Source: VRUE01 sp963697805
GTDB lineage: Bacteria > Actinomycetota > Thermoleophilia > Solirubrobacterales > 70-9
Length of the DNA: 64,000 nt
Direction: 5' to 3'
Assembly (NCBI GenBank): GCA_963697805.1
Contig: CAVOPB010000003.1
Span: forward strand, 186,001 to 250,000
Part shown: positions 37,597 through 45,310 of the stretch, one piece after another
How positions within the stretch are numbered: the stretch's first letter is position 1
Layout: each line of letters begins with the position of its first letter
The notes under the pieces: model-generated
The model's input: the letters and a program-made list of their open reading frames with translations, nothing else
Databases searched by the model: none
What the model was told of the DNA's origin: nothing
Position numbers and translations under genes: made by a program

Positions 37597-40354
37597 GCCG
37601 CGGAAGATGAGCAAGGAGAAAACGATGACCACGCAGACGACCATCTCCACGCTTTTCTCGCCTCGCCGCGCCCTGCGCGCTGTGATGGTTGGGGCCCTCT
37701 CCATGCTGGCCTTTGCGCTACTGGTGGCCCCTGCCGGCGCCAGCGAGGCGATCACGTCCTTCAACGCCTCGGTCTCCACGAGCCAGGCGGGAGGACATCC
37801 GGATTTCAGCTTCGACTTCGCCCTCGCCAACCCCGGGCAGCCGGAGGCAGCCAAGGAAGTCGTACTCAACGCTCCCGAGGGCCTGTTCGGCAACCCGAAT
37901 GCCGTCCCGCGGTGCACGTCGAGCGATTTCGCACTCCAGCAGTGTCAGGCCGCTTCGCAGGTGGGGATCGTCACGATTCGCGCCAACTACTCGGGCAATC
38001 CGAACAACCTGCTCGGCACTTCGCCGATCTACTACGTCCAGCCCCAGGAAGAAGAGGAGACGGTGCGGTTCGCGTTCATCGTGCCGGCTCTCCAGATCCC
38101 GATCAGCACCCCTGTCGCGGTGCGGACCGGCTCTGACTACGGCCTCAGGTTCAGCGTCTCGGGCCTGACCCAGCTGATTCCACTCGCGGGCGCCAAAATG
38201 AAGATCTGGGGCTTCCCGGCCGCCGGCAGCAACAACGGGGACAGGTTTGGCAAAGGTTCCCCCGGAAACCCGTCCGGTTGCGCGGGGTTGGAAGACACCA
38301 GCTGCGCCGGGCCGCATTCGGCGGGCACCGCGAATCACCCGATGATCAACAACCCGACGGTCTGCACCGGCGAATCGCTGCCCGTGACGATCAGTGCGGT
38401 CACCTATCAGGACCCGGGCAACGAAACCGAAGCAGAAGACGAACTCCCGCCCGTCGAAGGCTGCGAGCAGCTCAATTTCTACCCGGTTCTCAACGCATCG
38501 CTTACCACAGACGAATCGGACGCTCCCTCGGGGCTGGACCTGGAGCTCCAGGCGAAACAGTTCGAGAGCGACGCCCTCTCGCCGTCCCAGATCAAGGAAG
38601 CGACCGTGGTCCTTCCTGCCGGCCTGACGATCAACCCTGACGCGGCGGACGGCCAGGCTGCCTGTCCCGACGCGCTGGCGAACTTCGGGACCGAGGCCCC
38701 GGCCAGCTGCCCGGACAACTCGAAGATCGGCACGATGGACCTCGAAACTCCGGCGCTTGAAGGCCCGCTCAAAGGCTCGATCTACTTCGGTGAACCGAAG
38801 CCGGGCGACCAGTACAGGATCTTCCTCGTTGCCGACGGCTTCGGCATCCACGCGAAGCTGGTCGGCGACATCCGCCCCGATCCTGAGACGGGCCGGATCA
38901 CCGCCAAGTTCGTCGACCTGCCCCAGGTCCCGTTCGAAAGCTTCAACTTCCACATCTTCGCCTCGCAGCGGGCGCTGCTGGCGACGCCGACCCACTGCGC
39001 GACCTACAGCGTCGAATCGGTCTTCAAACCGTGGAACTTCTTCCTCGCCGACCAGCCCTCGAGCCCGAGCTTCAGCCTCAGCGCCGGCCCGAACGGCACT
39101 CCCTGCCCGCCCGAGGTGCGCCCGTTCCAGCCGCGCCTCGTGGCGGGGACGGCGAATCCGCTCGCCGGGGCGTTCAGCAGCTTCCACCTGAAGCTCGACC
39201 GCGACGACGGGGACCAGTTCCTCGGCGACCTCAACTTCAGGATGCCGCCCGGCTTCACGGGGGACCTGCGTGGGATCAACTACTGCTCTGAGGCGGCGAT
39301 TGCCGCGGCAGCCGCCAACGCCGGCCGCGCCGAGCTGGCCAGCCCCAGCTGTCCCGCGTCATCTCAGATCGGCACCACCAACGTCTCGGCCGGGCCCGGC
39401 ACCAACCCGTTCAACGCGGTCGGGAAGATGTACCTGTCCGGCCCGTTCAAGGGCGCGCCGCTCAGCCTCGCGGCGGTCACCCCGGCGCTCGCCGGCCCGT
39501 ATGACTACGGCGTCGTCGTCGTCAGGGTCGCCCTCCACGTCGATCCGCTCACCGCCCAGGTCTCGGCTGTCTCGGACACGGTCCCGCAGATCATCGGCGG
39601 GGTCCCGATCCGGATGCGCTCGATTCAGGTCAACATCGACAAGTCGAACTTCACGATCAACCCGACGAACTGCTCGGCCTTCTCGGTCGATTCGCAGGGG
39701 ATCGGGGACCAGCGCACGGTCGCCGACTTCTCCTCCTTCTTCCACGCCGTCAACTGCCGCTACCTCGACTTCAAACCGAAGATGACGGTCAAGCAGATCG
39801 GCAAGGGAGCGACCGCTCGCAGCGCGAACCCGAAGATGCGCTTCGAGCTGCGGACCAAGCCCGGCGAAGCGAACATCAAGTCGGTCAAGGTCACGCTGCC
39901 GAAGGCCTTCGCCATCGACCAGCGCCACCTCGGAAACCTCTGCTCGAAAGCGCAGCTGGAATCCGAATCGTGTGCCGGGCGCCAGTCGATCGGCACGGTG
40001 ATGACGAAGACGCCGCTCCTGGACGCGCCCCTGCAGGGCCCGGCCTACGCGGTCTCCGGGTTCGGCAAGCTGCCGCGCCTCGCGTTCATCCTCGACGGCC
40101 AGGTCCGCCTAGTACCGCAGGCCGAATCGAAGTCGGTCGGCGGCCGGCTGCAGACCACGGTCCCGACCGTGCCAGACGCCCCGATCGGCTACTTCCGCCT
40201 TGATCTCTTGGGCGGCAAGAAGGGCTATCTGGTCAATACGAGGAGCCTCTGCAAGGACGACGCGATGGTCACCGTCGACTTCGCAGGCCAGAACGGCAAG
40301 AACGTCACCCAGAACGTCAAGACGAAGACAGCCTGCGGCGGAGGCAAGGGCTGA
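37589..40354 (+). CDS. B5: exported protein with four internal Cys-pair repeats
   Basis: 921 residues, closest to A5. A signal peptide ends near residue 53 (APAGA), then STSQAGGHPDFS. Repeats carry APEGLFGNP, LPAGLTINPDAADG, MPPGFTGDL and LPKAFAIDQ. The final unit ends GGKKGYLVNTRSLC. The ATG overlaps the B4 stop (ATGGCTGA). ATG 37625, six bases after AGGAG, is an equally good start and gives a more typical signal peptide. Unlike A5 it lacks a basic tail and ends ACGGGKG. Confidence 0.83.
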   Translation: MAEPRKMSKEKTMTTQTTISTLFSPRRALRAVMVGALSMLAFALLVAPAGASEAITSFNASVSTSQAGGHPDFSFDFALANPGQPEAAKEVVLNAPEGLFGNPNAVPRCTSSDFALQQCQAASQVGIVTIRANYSGNPNNLLGTSPIYYVQPQEEEETVRFAFIVPALQIPISTPVAVRTGSDYGLRFSVSGLTQLIPLAGAKMKIWGFPAAGSNNGDRFGKGSPGNPSGCAGLEDTSCAGPHSAGTANHPMINNPTVCTGESLPVTISAVTYQDPGNETEAEDELPPVEGCEQLNFYPVLNASLTTDESDAPSGLDLELQAKQFESDALSPSQIKEATVVLPAGLTINPDAADGQAACPDALANFGTEAPASCPDNSKIGTMDLETPALEGPLKGSIYFGEPKPGDQYRIFLVADGFGIHAKLVGDIRPDPETGRITAKFVDLPQVPFESFNFHIFASQRALLATPTHCATYSVESVFKPWNFFLADQPSSPSFSLSAGPNGTPCPPEVRPFQPRLVAGTANPLAGAFSSFHLKLDRDDGDQFLGDLNFRMPPGFTGDLRGINYCSEAAIAAAAANAGRAELASPSCPASSQIGTTNVSAGPGTNPFNAVGKMYLSGPFKGAPLSLAAVTPALAGPYDYGVVVVRVALHVDPLTAQVSAVSDTVPQIIGGVPIRMRSIQVNIDKSNFTINPTNCSAFSVDSQGIGDQRTVADFSSFFHAVNCRYLDFKPKMTVKQIGKGATARSANPKMRFELRTKPGEANIKSVKVTLPKAFAIDQRHLGNLCSKAQLESESCAGRQSIGTVMTKTPLLDAPLQGPAYAVSGFGKLPRLAFILDGQVRLVPQAESKSVGGRLQTTVPTVPDAPIGYFRLDLLGGKKGYLVNTRSLCKDDAMVTVDFAGQNGKNVTQNVKTKTACGGGKG

Positions 40355-40377
40355 GAGTCAATTTGCGCGGGCGCCGT

Positions 40378-40471
40378 TAGAATCCCGCCGGGTTTCTGGA
40401 TCGAACCTTTGAGCGCGTAGGGGTGTTCCCTCTATGGGAACCGCAAACATGGGAGAAAGCGGAGGAGAAAG
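40378..40471 (+). promoter_or_regulatory. Conserved leader RNA element before B6
   Basis: Counterpart of the A6 leader: TAGAATCCCGCCGGGTTTCTG, then AACCTTTGAG-GCGTAGGGG, a GTTCCC/GGGAAC hairpin (40425-40430 with 40436-40441), and an essentially invariant stretch GCAAACATGGGAGAAAGCGG leading into the GGAGGAG ribosome site. It is more conserved than the neighbouring coding sequence. Confidence 0.5.
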
Positions 40472-41113
40472 ATGCAGCAGGATGTGAGCAGGAAGCGGGC
40501 CTTGATGCCCTCACCGGCGCTGGTTGTCGCAGTCATCGCGCTGATCGTCGCGCTGGGCGGAAGCGCCTTGGCGGCGCAGAAGCTCGGGAAAAACTCGGTC
40601 GGCACGAAGCAGCTGAAGGCCAAGGCTGTCACCGGTCCGAAGATCGCCAACAACGCCGTCAACGGGACCAAGGTCGCAAACGGCTCGCTGACCGGCTCTG
40701 ACATCAACCTCAGCCAGCTCGGCACCGTCCCCAATGCGACCAGCTCGACTGAGGCGGGCAACGCGAACACCGTTGCCGGCCACGCTGCCGCATGCCCCAG
40801 TGGGACGGTCCTGATCCGCGGAGTCTGCTTCGACTCTCAGGCGGGGCCCAAAGTCGCCACCGTCGAACTTGCCTCCGACGCCTGCACGGGCAAGGGTGGC
40901 TACCTGCCCGATCCGCTCGAACTGTCCTCGACCGCCGGGGTCCTCGACCTCGGCAACGGCAGCGGGGAAAACCAGCGCGAGTTCACCGACACCTACTACG
41001 GCAACACGTCGGGCTCGGCCTACAGCACCATCTTCGTCTCCCAGACGGAATTGAAAGAGGGCGCCTTCAACACCGGCGGCCGCGTCATCTGCGCCTACCC
41101 GCTCGTTCGCTAG
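40472..41113 (+). CDS. B6: membrane-anchored protein with NSVG-KQLK repeats
   Basis: 213 residues. One N-terminal membrane segment (about 13-33), then repeats of 'NSVGTKQLKAKAVTGPKIAN' type, then a C-terminal domain with CPSGTVLIRGVCFD, DACTGKGGYLP and VICAYPLVR. Same layout and similar sequence to A6, including the MQxDVSRKRAxMPSPA start. The C-terminal lectin-like suggestion is as weak as for A6. The GGAGGAG ribosome site supports the ATG. Confidence 0.8.
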   Translation: MQQDVSRKRALMPSPALVVAVIALIVALGGSALAAQKLGKNSVGTKQLKAKAVTGPKIANNAVNGTKVANGSLTGSDINLSQLGTVPNATSSTEAGNANTVAGHAAACPSGTVLIRGVCFDSQAGPKVATVELASDACTGKGGYLPDPLELSSTAGVLDLGNGSGENQREFTDTYYGNTSGSAYSTIFVSQTELKEGAFNTGGRVICAYPLVR

Positions 41114-41117
41114 CACG

Positions 41118-41921
41118 ATGGCGAGGATGATTCGTAAGAAGAGGGCCGCCTTCGCGGTGGCGGTGGCGGTAGTCGCGCTGGGCTCACTGGCGCTGGCGGC
41201 GAGCAGCCAGGCCGTTCGCGTGCTGGAAGGCAAAATCGTCGTCGTCTTCGAAGGGACGATCTCGCCCTCGAAGCTCCCCCGCACCGGCACCGCGCCGGTC
41301 GGGGTGCAGATGGGCGGCAAGATCAAGACGACCGACGGCACCGCACCGCCCAAACTCGAACGGATCATCCTCGACATCAACCGCAACGGAAGGCTGCAGA
41401 CCAAGGGGCTGTCGACCTGTTCGCTGGGCCAGCTGCGCTCGATTTCCTCCCAGGGCGCGAAGAGGGCCTGCTCGGACGCCCTCGTCGGTTCCGGATCGGT
41501 CACCTCACGGGTATCGCTGCCCGGCCAGGGGGCTTTCGCCTCGGTTGGGAAGCTACTCGCCTTCAACGGCGTCAACCACGGCCATCCGGCGATCTTCGCC
41601 CAGGTCGCCTCGGGGGCGCCGCTGCCGCTTACCTACGTGATCGTGTTCGAAGTCAAGAACACGGGCGGGACATTCGGCACGTCGCTGGTCGGCACGATGC
41701 CGCCGATCGCGTCCGAATACGGGTTCATCTCGGCCTTCAATCTGCTGCTACGGCGTCAGTACTCCTTCCATGGCGAGAAGATGAGCTACGCCTCGGCCGG
41801 CTGCCCCGCGCCGGATGGCTTCACCCAGGTCAACTTCGCCTTCGCCAAAGTCAGCTACCAATTCGCTGACGGCAGCGACCTCTCGAGCAAACTCGTCCGT
41901 CAGTGCAGGGTGAAGGGATAG
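41118..41921 (+). CDS. B7: exported single-unit Cys-repeat protein
   Basis: 267 residues, close counterpart of A7: 'LPRTGTAPVGVQMGGKIKTT' is identical, as is 'FAQVASGAPLPLTYVIVF'. A signal peptide ends SSQA near residue 33. Cys pattern GLSTCSLG, ACSDAL, SAGCPAP and QCRVKG at the end. An ATG at 41127 is an alternative start. Exported; function unknown. Confidence 0.82.
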   Translation: MARMIRKKRAAFAVAVAVVALGSLALAASSQAVRVLEGKIVVVFEGTISPSKLPRTGTAPVGVQMGGKIKTTDGTAPPKLERIILDINRNGRLQTKGLSTCSLGQLRSISSQGAKRACSDALVGSGSVTSRVSLPGQGAFASVGKLLAFNGVNHGHPAIFAQVASGAPLPLTYVIVFEVKNTGGTFGTSLVGTMPPIASEYGFISAFNLLLRRQYSFHGEKMSYASAGCPAPDGFTQVNFAFAKVSYQFADGSDLSSKLVRQCRVKG

Positions 41922-41924
41922 GGC

Positions 41925-42695
41925 ATGCGGCGGCGGGGTCGCGGCCGCTACCTGCTGGCGATCGGAGCGCTGGCGCTGGTCGCGGGCCTGATCGTGGCCG
42001 GGGCGACGGCCCAGGTGGTCAAGAAGGGCAACCTCGAAATCGAAATCGAAGGCTCGGTCTCGCCGACCAAGCTCTCGAAGACGACAGCCCAGCCGATCAC
42101 CCTCAACCTCTCCGGCAAAGCCGACACAACCGACGGCAGCCACGTCCCGCCGCTGCGGGAACTCTTCGTCGAATTCGACAAGAACGGCCACCTCAACACC
42201 AAGGGCCTGCCGACCTGCACAGTCGGCAAATTGCAGAGCACCCTGACCACCCAGGCCAAGGCAGCCTGCGGTCCGGCGCTGATCGGGACCGGAAGGGTCA
42301 CGGCGGAGATCGCCTTCCCAGAACAGAGGCCGTTCTCGGCCGGCGGCCCGCTGCTGATCTTCAACGGCTCCTCCGGTGCCAAGCAGATGCTGATCTTCCA
42401 CGTCTACGCAAAGGTCCCGGCGCCGACGACCTTCGTAACCACGGCCCAGATCGGCAAGGGCAAGGGCCCCTACGGGACATCGGCCAGGGTCAAGATCCCG
42501 ACGATCACCTCCGGTCAGGGGTCGCTGACGTCCTTCAGGGCGACGATTTTCAAAACCTTCAACTACAAAGGGAAGAAGCAGAGCGTCCTGACCGCGACCT
42601 GCAAGACCGGAACTTTGCAGGCTCGGGGGGATTTCTTCTTCCAGGGCCTATCGCTCTCGGGCAAGGTGTCCCGGCCCTGCACGCCCGCAAAGTGA
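41925..42695 (+). CDS. B8: exported single-unit Cys-repeat protein
   Basis: 256 residues, counterpart of A8, with GLPTCTVGKLQSTL, CGPALIG, 'FNGSSGAKQMLIFHVYAKVP', ATCKTGTLQARG and a PCTPAK end. The signal peptide is short and alanine/leucine-rich (about 1-29). It starts three bases after the B7 stop. Part of the coupled B6-B9 run. Confidence 0.83.
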   Translation: MRRRGRGRYLLAIGALALVAGLIVAGATAQVVKKGNLEIEIEGSVSPTKLSKTTAQPITLNLSGKADTTDGSHVPPLRELFVEFDKNGHLNTKGLPTCTVGKLQSTLTTQAKAACGPALIGTGRVTAEIAFPEQRPFSAGGPLLIFNGSSGAKQMLIFHVYAKVPAPTTFVTTAQIGKGKGPYGTSARVKIPTITSGQGSLTSFRATIFKTFNYKGKKQSVLTATCKTGTLQARGDFFFQGLSLSGKVSRPCTPAK

Positions 42696-42706
42696 GGAGA
42701 CAGACA

Positions 42707-43186
42707 ATGATCAAAAAGGGAATTTCACTGAGCCTGACCGCAATGCTCCTGTTCGCGGTCGCCGCGCCGAGCGCGATGGCGATCACCCGGGACGAATACA
42801 AAGCCCAGGTCGAGCCGATCTGCAAGGCCAACTCCGAAGCGAACGATCGGATCCTCAAGACCGTCCGCAAGGAAGTCAAGGAAGACAAGCTGAAGCCTGC
42901 CGGGGCGAAGTTCATCAAGGCCTCCAACGCCCTCAAGAAGACGCACACCCAGCTCTTGGCGGTCGAACAGCCGGCCGAAGACGCCGCGAAGCTGACCAAA
43001 TGGCTCGGCTACGTCAAGACCGAGGCCGACCTCTTCAGCAGCGGCGGCAAGGCACTCAAGGCCGGCAACAAGTCGAAGGCGCAGAAGTTCGTCAACCAGC
43101 TGACGACGAACGCGAACAAGGCGAACTCCACCGTGCTGGCGTTCAACTTCCGCTACTGCAAGTTCGAACCGTCCAAATACACCTGA
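42707..43186 (+). CDS. B9: small exported helical protein
   Basis: 159 residues, the same length as A9. A signal peptide ends APSAMA, the mature start is ITRDEYKAQVEPIC and the C-terminus is FRYCKFEPSKYT. The stretch 'VEQPAEDAAKLTKWLGYVKT' is identical to A9. Two mature Cys near the ends. An AGGAGA ribosome site overlaps the end of B8. Function unknown. Confidence 0.82.
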   Translation: MIKKGISLSLTAMLLFAVAAPSAMAITRDEYKAQVEPICKANSEANDRILKTVRKEVKEDKLKPAGAKFIKASNALKKTHTQLLAVEQPAEDAAKLTKWLGYVKTEADLFSSGGKALKAGNKSKAQKFVNQLTTNANKANSTVLAFNFRYCKFEPSKYT

Positions 43187-43197
43187 GAGGCTCCGCT

Positions 43198-43923
43198 TTG
43201 CGCGGGCTCCTGACAGCACTCGCCCTCCTGGGCATCCTCGCGATCGCCGCCGGCTGCGGCGGCGGGAGCTCGGACTCGACCTCCTCGAGCGACTCCACCG
43301 AAGCCAGCAGCGCCTCCGAAGGCTCGACCACCGCCGCCACCGATCAGGGTGGCGGCGGCTCGCAGGGCAAGGGCGCCAAGGGCGACTCCAAGGCCCAGGG
43401 CGGCTCGGGCGATGGCGGCTCATCCTCGGAGGGCCCCCAGGGCCCCGGCCTCACCGAAAAGGCAAAGCCCGACACCAAGGGCTTCAAGGCCCCGCCCGGC
43501 GGCGACAACAGCATCCAGACCTTCGGCGCCGAAGCCGAAACCACCGAAGAAGAAGAAATCACCACCGCGATGGCCTCTTTCCTGCGGGCGATGGCGGCAC
43601 GCGACTACAACGCGATCTGCAACGGCCTCTCCGACGCCAACCTCGCCCAGCTCGAACAGCTGATGAAGCTGAAAAAAGAAGTCGGCACCGACTGCCCCAC
43701 GGTCCTCAAGTCGCTCCTCGTCGGCCCCACCGATGAAGCCCAGAAGGCCGCCGAAGGCACCGTCTTCCAGGTCCGCGTCGAAGGCGAAAACGCCTTCATC
43801 CTCTTCACCCCCCTCGGCGGCACCGCCTCCTACTTCGTGATGAAACACGACCCCGACGGCTGGAAGTCGACGAGCCTCTCCTCCGGGACCCCGTTCAACC
43901 CCGAAGTTCCGGCCGGGGGGTAG
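43198..43923 (+). CDS. B11: lipoprotein, near-identical copy of A11, TTG start
   Basis: 241 residues. TTG 43198 has GAGAGG (overlapping the B9 stop) seven bases upstream. The chain then follows A11: lipobox AIAAGC, Ser/Gly linker, C-terminal NTF2-like-looking domain. Only two residue changes from A11 are evident before the C-terminus (A-to-D and G-to-A in the CNGLS helix region), plus a different end (PAGG versus PAE). It directly follows B9, the position held by A10 in unit A. Confidence 0.83.
   Translation: MRGLLTALALLGILAIAAGCGGGSSDSTSSSDSTEASSASEGSTTAATDQGGGGSQGKGAKGDSKAQGGSGDGGSSSEGPQGPGLTEKAKPDTKGFKAPPGGDNSIQTFGAEAETTEEEEITTAMASFLRAMAARDYNAICNGLSDANLAQLEQLMKLKKEVGTDCPTVLKSLLVGPTDEAQKAAEGTVFQVRVEGENAFILFTPLGGTASYFVMKHDPDGWKSTSLSSGTPFNPEVPAGG
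43201..43910 (+). repeat. Near-identical 710-bp block (copy 2 of 2)
   Basis: Matches 25929-26638 with five substitutions and no gaps, whereas the adjacent A9/B9 pair has many differences. Confidence 0.9.
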
Positions 43924-43991
43924 GGAGCTCTCTCTTCCTCGTTGTTGGGCTTGCGTGAAGGCAGCCGCCACGCTGCCCTTCGCGGCGGATA

Positions 43992-45218
43992 ATGGATCCA
44001 AGGAAGGGGAGCCCGGACTTGGGACAGACGATTCGCAGAAACGGTTCTCGCCGCCCAACCCTCGATGGGGACGGGACCGAGGTCGCCGCCCGCCTCAGGG
44101 AGCGGCTGCCAGAGCTTGAAGCGGCAATCGCCACCCGCGTCTACGCGATCTCAGATCCTCGCGAGGTCACCGACCCGACCTACCTCGAGGGCCTCAATGC
44201 CGCCCTCTCCGCGGCGATCGAGCACCGGCTCGCGGTGCTCGAGGTCGGCGAGCGCCACGCCCCTGCCGTTCCACCGGTTCTGATCGCGCAGGCCCGGCTC
44301 GATGCGCGCGATGGCGTCTCCCTCGACACCGTCCTCCGTCGCTACTTCGCCGGCAACGCCCTGTTCGGAGACTTCCTCGTCGAAGAGGCGGAGCGCGCCG
44401 ATGTCCCGAACTCGACTCTCCGCCGTCTCCTCGGAGCGCAGGCGACGCTCGGTGATCGCCTCCTTGCCGCGGTCAGCGCCGAGCACGCCCGCGAGTCGAT
44501 GAACCGGCCCAGCAGCGCCACCGAGCGGCGTCGCGAGAGCGTCAAGCGTCTGTTGGCCGGCGAGTTGGCCGACCGCTCTGAGCTCGAATACGACCTCGAC
44601 GCCCATCACCTCGGCCTGATGGCCCGGGGGGAGGGGGCGGCCGAGGCCATGCGCGAGCTTGGGGAGAGGCTCGACCGCCGGCTGCTCGCGGTCCGTCGCG
44701 AGGAGGAGCCCGTCTGGGCCTGTTGGCTCGGCGGCAGAGATCCGCTCGAGGCCGAGGAGGCGCTTCGGACGCTCCGCGAGATCCGCACCGAGGGAATCCT
44801 GATCACCGTCGGCGAGCCCGGCGAGAGCATCTCGGGCTGGCGGTTCAGTCACCGCCAGGCGAAGGCTGCGCTCCCGATCGCGGAGCGCAGGGGGGAAACC
44901 CTGGTCCGCTACTCGGAGGTGACGGTGCTTGCCTCGATCCTCCGGGACGACCTTGCGATCGCGTCTCTGCGCCGCCTCTACCTCGCGCCGCTCGAGGGCA
45001 GGCGCGACGCCGACAACCTGCGGGACGCCCTGCGGGCGTACGTCCAGGCCGGCCGCAACGTCTCCTCGGCGGCGGTGGCGCTGGGCCTCAACCGCCGCAC
45101 CCTCAGCAAGCGGCTGCAGGCGGCCGAGCGGATCCTGGGGCGGCAGCTGGAGTCTCTCGCGCCCGACCTCGAAATCGCCCTCTCACTGGAAGCGCTCGAG
45201 ACTCCAGCCGGCCGCTGA
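43992..45218 (+). CDS. PucR/CdaR-type helix-turn-helix regulator
   Basis: 408 residues. An N-terminal helical sensor-like region (about 20-180) and a GGDEF-like-fold middle typical of the family (about 180-330) lead to a C-terminal PucR helix-turn-helix ('LRDALRAYVQAGRNVSSAAV' then ALGLNRRTLSKRLQAAERILG, about 345-390). Such proteins activate small operons in response to metabolites. It uses GAG for most Glu, unlike its left-hand neighbours, so it belongs to the ordinary gene background. It starts 68 bases after B11 on the same strand and could regulate C1, which follows. Target unknown. Confidence 0.85.
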   Translation: MDPRKGSPDLGQTIRRNGSRRPTLDGDGTEVAARLRERLPELEAAIATRVYAISDPREVTDPTYLEGLNAALSAAIEHRLAVLEVGERHAPAVPPVLIAQARLDARDGVSLDTVLRRYFAGNALFGDFLVEEAERADVPNSTLRRLLGAQATLGDRLLAAVSAEHARESMNRPSSATERRRESVKRLLAGELADRSELEYDLDAHHLGLMARGEGAAEAMRELGERLDRRLLAVRREEEPVWACWLGGRDPLEAEEALRTLREIRTEGILITVGEPGESISGWRFSHRQAKAALPIAERRGETLVRYSEVTVLASILRDDLAIASLRRLYLAPLEGRRDADNLRDALRAYVQAGRNVSSAAVALGLNRRTLSKRLQAAERILGRQLESLAPDLEIALSLEALETPAGR

Positions 45219-45310
45219 GCGCCGGCCCGGCGGCTGAATCACCGCATTGGCACTCCCGGGTCCCGGATTTACCCAGATAGGTCCAGCGGTCGGTCGCGAG
45301 ATCGAGGACC

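Larger units (their letters stand above)
26847..43923 (+). repeat. Unit B of the tandem segmental duplication
   Basis: Nine exported-protein genes in the order of A2-A9 and A11. The A1 and A10 equivalents are missing. B2 carries an A1-like N-terminus on an A2-like body, so the boundary between the first two genes was reorganised. Confidence 0.85.

Noticed and set aside
4942..43923. Prophage or phage-tail module
   Set aside because: FN3-like repeats and giant proteins invite the idea, but there is no capsid, terminase, integrase, lysis or baseplate gene, and almost every product has an export signal.
4942..43923. Mobile element or integrated island with att sites
   Set aside because: No transposase, integrase or terminal repeats seen; tRNA-Thr at 46883 lies 3 kb away and no partial copy of its 3' end was noticed.
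4942..43923. Sortase-anchored surface proteins
   Set aside because: No LPxTG-like motif with C-terminal membrane helix in any product; ends are Lys/Cys- or Gly-rich.
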